DNA from: Burkholderiaceae bacterium 26
GTDB lineage: Bacteria; Pseudomonadota; Gammaproteobacteria; Burkholderiales; Burkholderiaceae
Assembly (NCBI GenBank): GCA_000955795.1
Contig: JYOB01000014.1
Location: 275,747 to 326,511, forward strand
Direction: 5' to 3'
Length of the DNA: 50,765 bases
The notes below the pieces were generated by a model. That model had not been told where the DNA came from. It did not search any database and saw nothing but the letters and a program-made list of their open reading frames with translations. Position numbers and translations under genes: made by a program. Position 1 is the stretch's first letter. Every line of letters starts with the position of its first letter. This document shows, in pieces, positions 1-7,872 of the stretch.

Positions 1-5
1 GCCCG

Positions 6-122
6 AGATGGCGAAAGACTCCTTGAATTTCTGTGACCGTGCGGGGAAGGAGGCAAACTCGCTGCGCTCAGACAAGCCTCCTTCCTTCATCCGCCCGCTC
101 ACACAAATTCAAGGCGCCATCT
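6..122. repeat. Hairpin (MITE/REP-like) intergenic repeat
   Basis: The segment folds back on itself almost end to end. AGATGGCG (6-13) pairs with CGCCATCT (115-122), CCTTGAATTT (21-30) with AAATTCAAGG (105-114), GTGA (33-36) with TCAC (99-102), and GGAAGGAGGC (45-54) with GCCTCCTTCC (76-85). No protein is supported here. This nested symmetry is what non-autonomous hairpin repeats look like, and similar elements with a GGAAGGAGGC arm are familiar to me from Ralstonia and Burkholderia intergenic DNA; that is memory, not a search. It lies just past the stop of the leftward GMC oxidoreductase, so it may also act as its 3' structure. Confidence 0.6.
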
Positions 123-190
123 AGGGCATCAACGGCCACACCGTGAGTGTGCCTGGGTTGGCGCCCAGGTGTGTCTTGCTGTCTTGTTTC

Positions 191-1921
191 TCAGTGCACT
201 TCGGCGGGGGCAGCTTGTGCGGGGATGCTGCTCACCACGTTCAGCGTCGGGCGGCCGCCTTGGCGCATGAGGTCTGCGGCGCGCTCGGCGATCATGATGA
301 TCGGGGCGTTGGTGTTGCCGCCGATCAGCGTGGGCATGACCGAGCCGTCGATCACGCGCAGGCCCGTGAGGCCGCGCACGCGCAGTTCGGGGTCCACCAC
401 GGCCATTGCATCGTCCGCGCTGCCCATCTTGCAGGTGCCGACGGGGTGATAGATGGTGTCGGCATGCTGGCGGATCAGGGCGCGGACGGCTTCGTCGTCG
501 GAGCCATCGCCGCGGATGTTTCCGGAATACAGCTCGCGCCCGCCAAGGTCAGCCAACGGACGCTGCGCGAAGATGCTCTTCACGGCGCGGAAGCCGGCGA
601 GCATGCCGTTCATGTCGTCCGGGTCGGACAGGAAACGTGGATCGATCAGCGGTGCGTCGCGCGTATCGGCGGAGGCCAGGCGCACTTCGCCGCGGCTCTT
701 CGGGCGCAGCACGCACACGTGGCACGAATAGCCGTGGCCGTAGTTGAACGTGCGGTTGTGGTTGTCGGCCATGGCCACCACGAAGTGCAGTTGCAGATCG
801 GGATCGGCCAGATCGGGCCGGCTCTTGATGAAGCCGCCGGCTTCGGCAAAGTTGGTTGCCAGCATGCCGCGACGCTCTCGCCGGTAGCGCAGGATCTCGC
901 CCAGCATATGGACGCTGCCGCGCGCGGAATAGCCGATCAAATCCAGGTTGAAGACTTTCTTGTGCAGGATGATGTCGAGGTGGTCCTGCAGGTTCTGGCC
1001 AACGCCGGGCAGGTCGTGCACGACGGGAATGCCGAGCGAGCGCAGATGCTCCGCCGGGCCCACGCCCGAGGCCATCAGCAACTGCGGCGAGCCGAACGCG
1101 CCCGATGAGACGATCACCTCGCGACGCGCGCGCAGCGTTTCAGTGCGTCCGCCGCGCTCCACCGTCACGCCTGCCGCGCGCTTGCCCTCAAAGACGATGC
1201 GCAGCGCTTGTGTGTCGGGCATCACCGTGAGTTGGCGGCGGTTGCGGCTGAAGGTGGCGTCTGCCTTGTCCCCGCCATGCAGGTAGGCGCGCGCGGCATT
1301 CCAGCGCTCGCCGTCGTACTGCGTGACCTGGTATGAGCCGACGCCTTCCTGATCGGGGCCGTTGAAATCGTTGTTGCGGCGGTAGCCTGCTGCCACGCCG
1401 GCATCGACAAAGCGTTGTGCGATCGGGTTGCCGGTGCGCAGGTCGCTTACGTGCAGCGGGCCGGTGCCGCCGTGCAGCGCGTCGTCATCGCGACCGGCAA
1501 AGCGCTCGTTGCCCTCGGATCGCTTGAAGTACGGCAGCACATCGCCCCACCCCCAGCCGGTGCAGCCAAGCGCCGCCCAGTGGTTGTAGTCGCTGGGCGT
1601 GCCGCGGATGTAGATCATCGCGTTGAGCGACGAGCTGCCGCCCAGCCCCCGCCCGCGCGGCTGATAGCCCTGGCGCCCGCCCAGCCCCGCTTGCGGCACG
1701 GTCTGAAACCCATAGTTGCGCTTGTTCTTGAACGGCAGCGACGCCGCGCATCCGGCTGGCACCCAGACGGAAAGATGATGGTCGTGCGGCCCAGCCTCCA
1801 GCAGCGCGACAGTCACGTCCGGGTCTTCGGTCAGCCGGCTGGCAAGCGCGCAACCGGCTGAGCCTGCGCCGACGATGACGTAGTCGAAGGTGAGCGCGGA
1901 TGTCTGCGATTCGGTGGCCAT
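191..1921 (-). CDS. GMC-family FAD-dependent oxidoreductase (choline/alcohol dehydrogenase-like)
   Basis: A 576-residue flavoprotein of the glucose-methanol-choline family, which oxidises an alcohol to an aldehyde with FAD. The FAD dinucleotide fold is at the N-terminus (GAGSAG, residues 18-23, with acidic LLEAGP at 40-45), and the GMC signature GRGLGGSSSLN is at about 90-100. The C-terminal catalytic pair is present: His of YHPVGTCKMG (about 492) and Asn of GGNTNAP (about 536-538). Length is normal for the family. No signal peptide is seen, so it is probably cytoplasmic. The ATG has a GGAG eight bases upstream. It is divergent from an aldehyde dehydrogenase, so the two could act in sequence on one alcohol (inference). 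Choline itself is not implied, because BetB is not next to it and the aldehyde dehydrogenase is of another type. Confidence 0.9.
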   Translation of the reverse strand: MATESQTSALTFDYVIVGAGSAGCALASRLTEDPDVTVALLEAGPHDHHLSVWVPAGCAASLPFKNKRNYGFQTVPQAGLGGRQGYQPRGRGLGGSSSLNAMIYIRGTPSDYNHWAALGCTGWGWGDVLPYFKRSEGNERFAGRDDDALHGGTGPLHVSDLRTGNPIAQRFVDAGVAAGYRRNNDFNGPDQEGVGSYQVTQYDGERWNAARAYLHGGDKADATFSRNRRQLTVMPDTQALRIVFEGKRAAGVTVERGGRTETLRARREVIVSSGAFGSPQLLMASGVGPAEHLRSLGIPVVHDLPGVGQNLQDHLDIILHKKVFNLDLIGYSARGSVHMLGEILRYRRERRGMLATNFAEAGGFIKSRPDLADPDLQLHFVVAMADNHNRTFNYGHGYSCHVCVLRPKSRGEVRLASADTRDAPLIDPRFLSDPDDMNGMLAGFRAVKSIFAQRPLADLGGRELYSGNIRGDGSDDEAVRALIRQHADTIYHPVGTCKMGSADDAMAVVDPELRVRGLTGLRVIDGSVMPTLIGGNTNAPIIMIAERAADLMRQGGRPTLNVVSSIPAQAAPAEVH

Positions 1922-2000
1922 GGGTGTCTCCGGATGGTTTTCTAATGGGCGAGCGACGCCGCCGGCTTATTGCCGGTCACGAATTCACATCCTAGGCGCG

Positions 2001-2023
2001 CCGGGTTGTTTCAAACGACCGGG
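2001..2023. promoter_or_regulatory. Candidate operator dyad between the divergent oxidoreductase and aldehyde dehydrogenase genes
   Basis: A 23-bp inverted repeat centred on C2012: left arm CCGGGTTGTTT, right arm AAACGACCGGG, 9 of 11 pairs matched. It sits in the 350-bp gap (1922-2271) that serves both divergent genes. The gap is open in one frame upstream of the aldehyde dehydrogenase, but that stretch has no family homology I recognise and no ribosome site. Binding factor unknown. Confidence 0.4.
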
Positions 2024-2271
2024 CTTACCCGCATTAGAGGCATCGTTCGATGTCATGCAACAAAACGGCGGGAGACAGCAACCAAACCCTTGAACTGATG
2101 CCAATGGCGAGATATTGCATCGCAGCAATTCGGGGCTGGCACACGGTTGCGCGCGCTCACGCGCGCCGGGCATGCCGCACACGGCGCAGCCGTATCAGGC
2201 CGTCGCAACGGCGCCTGGCGACCATACTGCTTTGCGATTGCGCCGATCCGCCAACCTTGCCAGGAGTCCCC

Positions 2272-3696
2272 ATGCAACCTGCCGATCTGCCTGCCCCGCA
2301 CCTGCTTCGCATGCAGCAGACCTTTGAGGCCATGCGCGCTGCCCATCAGGCCGACATGCTGCCCGCCTGGCCTGTGCGCCGAGACCGCTTGATGCGCCTC
2401 AAGCGCCTCGTCATGGACAACCGCGACGCCATCACCCAGGCCGTCAGCGCAGACTTCGGCAACCGCTCTCGGCAAGAGACCGACCTGCTGGAAATCTTCC
2501 CGAGCGTGGACGGCATCAAGCATGCGCTCTCGCACGGCAAGCGCTGGATGCGCGTGCAGCGCCGGGGCGTGAGCCTGTGGTTCCGGCCCGCCAGCACGCG
2601 GCTGATTCCGCAACCGCTGGGCGTGGCGGGCATCGTCGTGCCCTGGAATTACCCGATCTACCTGACCATCGGGCCGCTGGTGTCTGCGCTGGTGGCGGGC
2701 AACCGCGCAATGGTCAAGCTGTCGGAATACACGCCGCGCTTTTCTGCCCTGTTTGCCGACCTGATCGAGCGCAACTTTGCCGCCGATGAAGTGCGCGTTA
2801 TCAATGGCGATGCGGCAGTGGCCGAGGCGTTCTCGCGGCTGCCGTTCGATCACCTGTTGTTTACGGGCTCCACCAACGTCGGCCACCACGTCATGCGCGC
2901 CGCGGCCGACAACCTCACGCCGGTCACGCTGGAGCTGGGCGGCAAATCGCCCACGATCATCGGGCCGCATGCAGATTTCGACCGCGCGGTGGAGCGCACG
3001 CTGGTCGGCAAGCTACTCAATGCAGGGCAGACCTGCGTGGCGCCCGACTACGTATTGCTGCCCGCCGGCACCGAGCAGCGTTTTGTCGATGCGGCGCGCA
3101 AGCTGGTCGGCAAGATGTACCCCGACATGGCGCGCAACCGGGACTACACCACGCTCATCAGCCCGCGCCACTTCCAGCGCATGGCCAGCCTGGCGGATGA
3201 AGCGCGCGAGCAGGGCGCGCAGGTGCTGCCGCTCACCAACGCCGTGCCCGACGAAGGCACGCGCCAGTTTCCGCCTGCGCTCATCACGGGCGGCACCGAG
3301 GCAATGCGCGTGATGCAGGAAGAAATCTTCGGCCCGCTGCTGCCGCTGGTGCCGTATCGCACGCTGGACGAAGCGCTGGACTACATCAACGCCCGCCCAC
3401 GGCCGCTCGCGCTGTACCTGTTCGAGCGCAACGGCGCCACGGTCGACCGCGTGATGGCCCGCACCATTGCCGGCGGCGTGTGCATCAACGAGACGCTGCT
3501 GCACGTGGCGCAAGACGACCTGCCCTTTGGCGGCGTGGGCGCCAGCGGCATGGGCGCGTACCACGGCATCCACGGGTTCGAGCGGTTCTCGAAGATGAAG
3601 CCGGTGTTCCGGCAATCGGCCATCAACGGCCTGGGCCTGTTCCGCGCGCCGTACGGCAAGACGTTTGAGGCGATGATGAAGCTCTTGGTGCGCTGA
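2272..3696 (+). CDS. Coniferyl-aldehyde-type NAD(P)+ aldehyde dehydrogenase
   Basis: A 474-residue aldehyde dehydrogenase. The cofactor-site Asn is in PWNYP (residue 126), the cofactor Lys is at about 149, the general-base Glu is at 221 in LELGGKSP and the catalytic Cys at 255 in NAGQTC. The N-terminal region with FGNRSRQETDLLE and the PRPLALYLFE segment are typical of the coniferyl aldehyde dehydrogenase (CalB-like) subgroup, which also takes other aromatic or long aldehydes. The reading frame stays open upstream to about 2050, but the ATG at 2272 has AGGAG five bases before it and matches where family homology starts. It is divergent from the GMC alcohol oxidase, suggesting an alcohol-aldehyde-acid route; the true substrate cannot be told from sequence. 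Confidence 0.88.
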   Translation: MQPADLPAPHLLRMQQTFEAMRAAHQADMLPAWPVRRDRLMRLKRLVMDNRDAITQAVSADFGNRSRQETDLLEIFPSVDGIKHALSHGKRWMRVQRRGVSLWFRPASTRLIPQPLGVAGIVVPWNYPIYLTIGPLVSALVAGNRAMVKLSEYTPRFSALFADLIERNFAADEVRVINGDAAVAEAFSRLPFDHLLFTGSTNVGHHVMRAAADNLTPVTLELGGKSPTIIGPHADFDRAVERTLVGKLLNAGQTCVAPDYVLLPAGTEQRFVDAARKLVGKMYPDMARNRDYTTLISPRHFQRMASLADEAREQGAQVLPLTNAVPDEGTRQFPPALITGGTEAMRVMQEEIFGPLLPLVPYRTLDEALDYINARPRPLALYLFERNGATVDRVMARTIAGGVCINETLLHVAQDDLPFGGVGASGMGAYHGIHGFERFSKMKPVFRQSAINGLGLFRAPYGKTFEAMMKLLVR

Positions 3697-3711
3697 TCGA
3701 CTGGCACCCGA

Positions 3712-4320
3712 TCACGGCTGCCACATCGGCACGATCGAGACGGCCAGCAGCACGCCCAGCACCGCATTGAGCACACGCCACTGGCGCGGCGTCTTCAACA
3801 GCCGCGCCAGCACGATACCGGCCGCGCACCACAGCGACAGCGACGCCAGCGCGGCCAAACCAAAGGTCGCGCCTAGCAGCGCCGCCAGCTGCAGCGGGCC
3901 GCTCGCCAGCATTGCGAACGAAGCCGCCGCACCCAATGCCATCGCCCAGCCCTTGGGGTTCAGCCACAGCAGGCAGGCACCGCCCAGCAGCGTGGTCGGC
4001 ACCGTGGCGGCGGCATTGAGTTTGGGCGGACCGCTGCGCGCCACTTTCCACGCCAGCCACAGCAGATAGGCCGAGCCCGCCGCCTTCATCCCCAGCAGCA
4101 GCCCCGGCGCAGCCATCAGCAACCCGGCCAAGCCCGCTGCCGCCCCCGCCGCCAATGAAGCCAGCCCGACGGCAATGCCCACCATGAGCGGAATCGAGCG
4201 CCGAAACCCAAATTGCGACCCCGAGGCTGTCGCCAGCGTCGTGGCCCCGCCCGGCGACACGGTAGACACCACGGCAAACAACACCAGCGGCGCGATGGAG
4301 GAAAACGCTTCGACGGCCAT
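3712..4320 (-). CDS. LysE/RhtB-family amino-acid exporter
   Basis: A 202-residue, very hydrophobic protein with about six membrane segments. The N-terminal TVSPGGATTLATASGSQFG region and the LWLNPKGWAMALG segment are the two hallmark stretches of the LysE/RhtB exporter family, which moves amino acids or related metabolites out of the cytoplasm. A GTG nine bases upstream could also start it, but GAAGA is correctly spaced only for the ATG at 4320. It is divergent from a LysR regulator 105 bp away, the same layout as LysE/LysG, so that regulator probably controls it. Substrate not determined. Confidence 0.88.
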   Translation of the reverse strand: MAVEAFSSIAPLVLFAVVSTVSPGGATTLATASGSQFGFRRSIPLMVGIAVGLASLAAGAAAGLAGLLMAAPGLLLGMKAAGSAYLLWLAWKVARSGPPKLNAAATVPTTLLGGACLLWLNPKGWAMALGAAASFAMLASGPLQLAALLGATFGLAALASLSLWCAAGIVLARLLKTPRQWRVLNAVLGVLLAVSIVPMWQP

Positions 4321-4371
4321 GGGCGGCACTCTTCGGTTGATGACGGATGGCCCACTGTAGAGCGCGCAAAA

Positions 4372-4413
4372 CCATTAGCAAATCGAAGGTTTTTGATGCA
4401 ATCCATTAGCATC
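4372..4413. promoter_or_regulatory. Candidate LysR operator: phased direct repeats and GATGC-N9-GCATC dyad
   Basis: In the 105-bp gap between the exporter and its divergent LysR gene, CCATTAGCA occurs twice (4372-4380 and 4403-4411), 31 bp apart, three helical turns. The second copy lies inside an inverted repeat, GATGC (4395-4399) N9 GCATC (4409-4413), which has the size expected of a LysR recognition site. The second site is only 12 bp from the regulator's ATG, so self-repression is likely. Confidence 0.5.
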
Positions 4414-4425
4414 TAGAATGCCTCG

Positions 4426-5310
4426 ATGGCCAAAAACCTCGACATCACCCTCGTGCGCACCTTCGTTGCCGTGGCGGAAAACGCCAGCATGACGGTGGCC
4501 GCCAACGCGCTGCACCTCACGCAGGGCGCCATCAGCCAGCAGATCAAGCGGCTCGAAGACGCCTTCGAATGCCGCCTGTTCGAGCGCGACGGCCGGCGGC
4601 TGGAACTCACCCACGCGGGTGAACGGTTCCTCGGGCGCGCCAAACGCCTGCTCGCCCTCAACGACGAAATCTGGGCCGACATGGCGGCACGCCCGCTGCA
4701 GGGTCCGGTGCGCCTGGGCGTGCCTTACGACCTCGTGGGCACCGTTTTCCCGCCGATCTTCAAGGCGTTTACCGAGGCGTGGCCGTCGGTGGAATTGACC
4801 ATCGTGTGCGGCACGTCGCCCGAGCTGGCGGAGGGCATTGCGCGCGGCGAGCTGGACGTCGCCGTGGTCGAAGCCCCGGTGGATGATGCCTCGGGCGAAT
4901 GCCTGTGCGTGGAGCGCTTGGTATGGGTTGGCCCGCGCGGCGGCAACGTACATGCGAAGCGGCCGCTGCCGCTGTCGATGGTGGATGAGAGCTGCGCCTT
5001 CCGCGCCCGCGTGCTCAAGGCGCTCGGCGAACACGGCATCGAATGGCGCACGGTGTTCGAGAGCGGCAACATTGAAGCGACCACCGCCACGGTGCGCACC
5101 GGGCTCGCCGTCACGGCATGGCTGACGCCGACGGTGCCGGCGGACCTCGACATCCTCGGACCTGAAGCCGGCCTGCCGGAACTGCCGATGTTTGCAATCA
5201 GCCTGCTGCTGCCCGCGCAAGGTGCGAGTGCGGCGGCGCTGGCGTTGGCCCAATGCGTGCGCGACGGGTTCTCTACACGGCAGCGCGTGGTGGAGCGGCG
5301 CGCCGCCTGA
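4426..5310 (+). CDS. LysR-family transcriptional regulator, probable controller of the LysE exporter
   Basis: A 294-residue LysR-type regulator. The winged helix-turn-helix occupies residues 1-65 (AANALHLTQGAISQQIKRLE is the recognition part) and is followed by the linker helix and a periplasmic-binding-like effector domain. The N-terminus resembles the branch that contains glycine-cleavage and exporter regulators (GcvA-like). It is divergent from the LysE-family exporter with phased repeats between them, so an amino acid is a likely inducer (inference from layout). Start chosen at the ATG giving the standard N-terminus. Confidence 0.88.
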   Translation: MAKNLDITLVRTFVAVAENASMTVAANALHLTQGAISQQIKRLEDAFECRLFERDGRRLELTHAGERFLGRAKRLLALNDEIWADMAARPLQGPVRLGVPYDLVGTVFPPIFKAFTEAWPSVELTIVCGTSPELAEGIARGELDVAVVEAPVDDASGECLCVERLVWVGPRGGNVHAKRPLPLSMVDESCAFRARVLKALGEHGIEWRTVFESGNIEATTATVRTGLAVTAWLTPTVPADLDILGPEAGLPELPMFAISLLLPAQGASAAALALAQCVRDGFSTRQRVVERRAA

Positions 5311-5324
5311 CCCGTGGCCGGCGG

Positions 5325-5981
5325 TTACAGGCCGCCGCCTTCGATCTGCACGCGCCCATTCGGCGTATCGAGCACAAGCGTCAATGCCGGCCGCGCCGCC
5401 TCGGCCAATTCGACGTATTGGTTTTCCGGTTCGGAAGCATTCCACCCCAGCCCCTGAAGCTTTGCGCGGAGGGCCGGCATCTCCGGATGAGCAAGTTGGA
5501 ATTGGTTCAGGCGCAGCCCAACGTCCTGCATCCGGTCGACCGGGCTTTGGCCGCCGGCCCAGTCGATGAGCGCCGGCAAGCATCCGCCGGCCTCCGCTTC
5601 ACCGTCCTTGCGGTGGAAGAAGTGCCAACGCAAATCGCCACGAGATACCTCGAGCAATTCGTGCGGCGGAGCATCCATAACGTTGCGCGCCAGATCGGGA
5701 ACGCTGGCAACCCAGCCGAACAGTTGGGGCGCATCTTTCAGCTTGCCTTCCTGCATCAGGCGGTCCAGCGCAAACCAACGCGTCCTGTTGGGGGGCGGCG
5801 CCTCGGGATCGATGGCGATGAACTCAAGAAAGACACCGGGCGCGATCCGCGTGACCAGATTGTGCGTGCCCATCAAGGGATGCTTGCCGCCCGCAGGCAG
5901 CGTCACGCCAAACAACCGCGAGGCATAAGCCTGCGCCTGGTCGAGGGATTGCGCGACGAACGCAATGTGATCGAGCTTCAA
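5325..5981 (-). CDS. VOC-superfamily glyoxalase-like protein
   Basis: A 218-residue protein beginning LKLDHIAFVAQSL and containing WFALDR, the layout of the Glyoxalase-like domain (PF13468 type) in the vicinal-oxygen-chelate superfamily. Members use a beta-alpha-beta-beta-beta module for metal-dependent chemistry or small-molecule binding; function of this subgroup is mostly unknown. The frame is open further upstream, but homology starts at a TTG (5981) with GGAG five bases upstream, so a TTG start is preferred over upstream ATGs. It converges on the LysR gene, ending 14 bp from its stop. Confidence 0.72.
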   Translation of the reverse strand: MKLDHIAFVAQSLDQAQAYASRLFGVTLPAGGKHPLMGTHNLVTRIAPGVFLEFIAIDPEAPPPNRTRWFALDRLMQEGKLKDAPQLFGWVASVPDLARNVMDAPPHELLEVSRGDLRWHFFHRKDGEAEAGGCLPALIDWAGGQSPVDRMQDVGLRLNQFQLAHPEMPALRAKLQGLGWNASEPENQYVELAEAARPALTLVLDTPNGRVQIEGGGL

Positions 5982-6098
5982 AATGGCTCCCGCTATATCG
6001 GTCTGAAACCGGAGCGCCCAGCATGCCACAGCGCATTCCACGGCGTTGCTGCGTGGTGCCGGCATCCCCGCCCGTCTCGGGGATGGGTCCAACTGTTC

Positions 6099-6383
6099 TT
6101 ATGCGGCGGAAACCCGCCGGCGCTCAATGGCGGCCAACACCTCCCACGTGTGCGGATCCACGTCGCTCCCCCCGAGCGACATCGACAGATACGCGTCGAT
6201 GGCATCGATAAAGCCTTTCACGAATGCCGGTGGATACGCGTGTTCCGAAAAGTACGTGAGCTGCTCGCGCAGCCTGCCGGGCCGGCAATGCCCAGGGTCG
6301 CGCATGACGCTGTGCGTGCGACACAGAAACGCGCGTGCCGAGACTGCACCGTCAAGGTAGAGGCGGTTTTTGGTCAGCGACAT
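6099..6383 (-). CDS. Small protein of unknown function (94 aa)
   Basis: A 94-residue soluble protein, MSLTKNRLYLDG... to ...EVLAAIERRRVSAA. I do not recognise the family. It is rich in Arg and Leu and has no membrane segment or metal motif beyond two scattered cysteines. The ATG at 6383 has a strong GGGAGG six bases upstream, which favours it over the upstream in-frame start at 6422. It lies directly downstream, on the same strand, of a candidate phage-type regulatory RNA, so it may belong to that accessory patch; it could also be an ordinary lineage-specific gene. Confidence 0.5.
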   Translation of the reverse strand: MSLTKNRLYLDGAVSARAFLCRTHSVMRDPGHCRPGRLREQLTYFSEHAYPPAFVKGFIDAIDAYLSMSLGGSDVDPHTWEVLAAIERRRVSAA

Positions 6384-6509
6384 GCGGCACCTCCCGGTTG
6401 CGTGGGATGCACGCAGCGCCAAGACGGCGGGGAAGGGTAAGACGCGGGGCGATGCCCGCTGAGTGCGGTAGCCATGTGGCCTCCGGGGATAGGTTGATGG
6501 AGGCTCGCC

Positions 6510-6735
6510 GCTCGCTGCTAAACGAGGGTGGCGGGCCTGACGACGGCGTTAGCAGACCGGCCCTATCCCAGCTACCGGCAGACCCGAAGGCCTCACCGCC
6601 CGGCCCGCCATAAAACACATAGGCGTGCACAAGCACCGGACACAAAAATGCCGCGCGGAGGCGGCTGTCCGTCTGGGAAAAAGGGGTGGGCTGCTAAACC
6701 CAGTCACCGTTGGTGCGGTGACGGTGGGGATTATA
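6510..6735 (-). ncRNA. Candidate C4-like phage antisense RNA region
   Basis: No credible protein is encoded in 6423-6892. Read leftward, this region holds GTTTAGCAG (6699-6691), CTGCTAAC (6555-6548) and GTTTAGCAG again (6523-6515), so a central 8-mer is complementary to two flanking copies. The first and third copies are each joined to a GCCCACCC/CGCCACCC-like string. Upstream is a perfect TATAAT (about 6732-6737, leftward) and a hairpin GTCACCG-N6-CGGTGAC. The piece around 6600-6615, encoding a CATAAAACACA-type string beside GGCCGGGC, resembles the C4 antisense RNA of P1/P4-like phages, where complementary boxes control an anti-repressor operon. This identification is from memory of that element and needs a covariance search. 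Confidence 0.38.
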
Positions 6736-6852
6736 TGGCCACAGTCTTCCCAAGGAAGCGCTCTGCCCTGGGTTGCGGACAATTCCGATAGCGATGGCTC
6801 ACATTGCTCGCTAAGTTTGCGCGCTATCCCTCATTCACGAGGCATCTAAATC

Positions 6853-6871
6853 TATACCACCAAGTGGTATA
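6853..6871. promoter_or_regulatory. Perfect operator palindrome of the toxin-antitoxin operon
   Basis: TATACCAC (6853-6860), CAA spacer, GTGGTATA (6864-6871): a perfect 8-bp inverted repeat 21 bp before the toxin start codon. HigA/Xre antitoxins typically bind such dyads over their own promoter, so this is the likely autorepression site. It is AT-richer than surrounding DNA and probably overlaps the -10 region. Confidence 0.7.
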
Positions 6872-6892
6872 TTTAGTTCTCATCGGAGCAGC

Positions 6893-7258
6893 ATGACGTC
6901 CCGCACGCCGCGCATTTTCAAAACCAAGTGGTTCAACAGAGCGGCGAAAGTCGCAGGTATTACCGACGTGGAACTATGCCGCGCGGCAAGACAGTTAATG
7001 CAGGGCATGGGCGACGATCTCGGCGGCAATGTATGGAAGAAGCGTCTCGACCAGAACCGCAGGCGCGGCATCGTGGTGAACAAGATTGGCCATTTTTGGT
7101 TCTTTGTCTTTCTGTTCGCCAAGAGCGACCGAGAGAACATCAATGACCGTGAACTGAAGGACTTCCGAAAAGTTGCCGCAAATTTGGGCAAACTGCGAGA
7201 CACAGAGATTGACTCGCTGGTCGAACTGCAAGCACTGGTGGAAATTTGCAATGACTAA
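6893..7258 (+). CDS. HigB-type RelE-superfamily toxin
   Basis: A 121-residue basic protein (FKTKWFNRAAKVAGI at the N-terminus, then GNVWKKRLDQNRRRG and KIGHFWFFVFLFAKSDRENI). This is the RelE/HigB-2 (YgjN/YafO-like relatives) type II toxin layout: a short alpha-beta fold with basic residues that cleaves ribosome-bound mRNA. GGAG precedes the ATG. The gene order is toxin first and its last eight bases overlap the antitoxin start, as in higBA loci. Codon use is less GC-rich than neighbours, which fits horizontal gain. Product class is secure by context; the exact RelE subfamily is less so. Confidence 0.82.
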   Translation: MTSRTPRIFKTKWFNRAAKVAGITDVELCRAARQLMQGMGDDLGGNVWKKRLDQNRRRGIVVNKIGHFWFFVFLFAKSDRENINDRELKDFRKVAANLGKLRDTEIDSLVELQALVEICND

Positions 7259-7571
7259 GACACGATTCAAGAGCGACGCATCTGAGGCCATTCACAGCCT
7301 AGCCTCGGACCTGTATCGCGCCGAGCTCATCGACAAGAAAACCATGCGCGAGTACGACGACCTGTGCATAGAGCCCGTGCCGGAATTCGATGCGAAGGCA
7401 ATCGCGCGCATCCGTAAATCTGTGAACGTCAGCCAAAGTGTGTTCGCTGCATATCTGAACACCACTGCTTCGACAGTGCGTCAGTGGGAGCAAGGTGACA
7501 AAAAACCTAGCGGCATGGCTGCACGCCTCCTGCAGCTGGTTCAGAAGCACGGACTCGCCGTGTTTTCCTGA
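7251..7571 (+). CDS. HigA-type Xre-family antitoxin
   Basis: A 106-residue protein whose second half is a helix-turn-helix domain (about residues 50-95: SVNVSQSVFAAYLNTTAST then VRQWEQGDKKPSG), characteristic of HigA/YgjM antitoxins. The ATG overlaps the end of the toxin gene by eight bases, implying translational coupling, and this start excludes the longer in-frame extension lying inside the toxin. It should neutralise the toxin and repress the operon through the palindrome at 6853-6871. Confidence 0.85.
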   Translation: MTKTRFKSDASEAIHSLASDLYRAELIDKKTMREYDDLCIEPVPEFDAKAIARIRKSVNVSQSVFAAYLNTTASTVRQWEQGDKKPSGMAARLLQLVQKHGLAVFS

Positions 7572-7590
7572 TTCGTCAACGCTGTAGACA

Positions 7591-7617
7591 AAACAAAAAC
7601 CCCGCCAACCGGCGGGG
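7591..7617 (-). terminator. Rho-independent terminator, leftward
   Basis: Stem CCCCGCC (7600-7606), loop AACC, GGCGGGG (7611-7617), preceded on the + strand by AAACAAAAA, which becomes the U-tract on the minus strand. It terminates the small gene at 7651-7872 and the toxin-antitoxin operon faces it from the other side. Confidence 0.85.
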
Positions 7618-7650
7618 TCCCCCAAATCCTTTTGAGCGCCTGCAAGCAAA

Positions 7651-7872
7651 TCAGGCTTGCGGCGCAGCCCCATCTTCAGGAGCTGCCTCGGCGCCTTCGG
7701 CCTTGGTTTCATCCTTCTTTTCGATCATCTCTTCCAGCGCGCCCGCGCCCTTGAAACCGGCGACGGCGGCAACGGCCTTGGTCAGCAGACCGGCATCCGG
7801 ATCAACTTTCTCGGCGGCTTCAACGGCGGCGACGGCGCCGGCGATCTTGCCCACTTCATCCAACAGTCCCAT
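7651..7872 (-). CDS. Small acidic, alanine-rich protein of unknown function (73 aa)
   Basis: A 73-residue protein starting MGLLDEVGKIAGAVAA and ending in an Ala/Glu/Pro-rich tail. The N-terminal half could form an amphipathic helix and the tail is low-complexity and acidic; no signal peptide. GGAGG with good spacing precedes ATG 7872, and a strong terminator follows 34 bp after the stop, so it is a compact monocistronic gene. I do not recognise a function. Confidence 0.65.
   Translation of the reverse strand: MGLLDEVGKIAGAVAAVEAAEKVDPDAGLLTKAVAAVAGFKGAGALEEMIEKKDETKAEGAEAAPEDGAAPQA

Noticed and set aside
143-1108. Long + strand open frame opposite the GMC oxidoreductase
   Set aside because: It is antisense to a strongly conserved flavoprotein; long antisense frames are common in GC-rich DNA, and its composition (His/Ala/Gly-rich) has no family.
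2050-2271. N-terminal extension of the aldehyde dehydrogenase
   Set aside because: No homology, no ribosome site, and it runs through an operator-like dyad; ATG 2272 has AGGAG.
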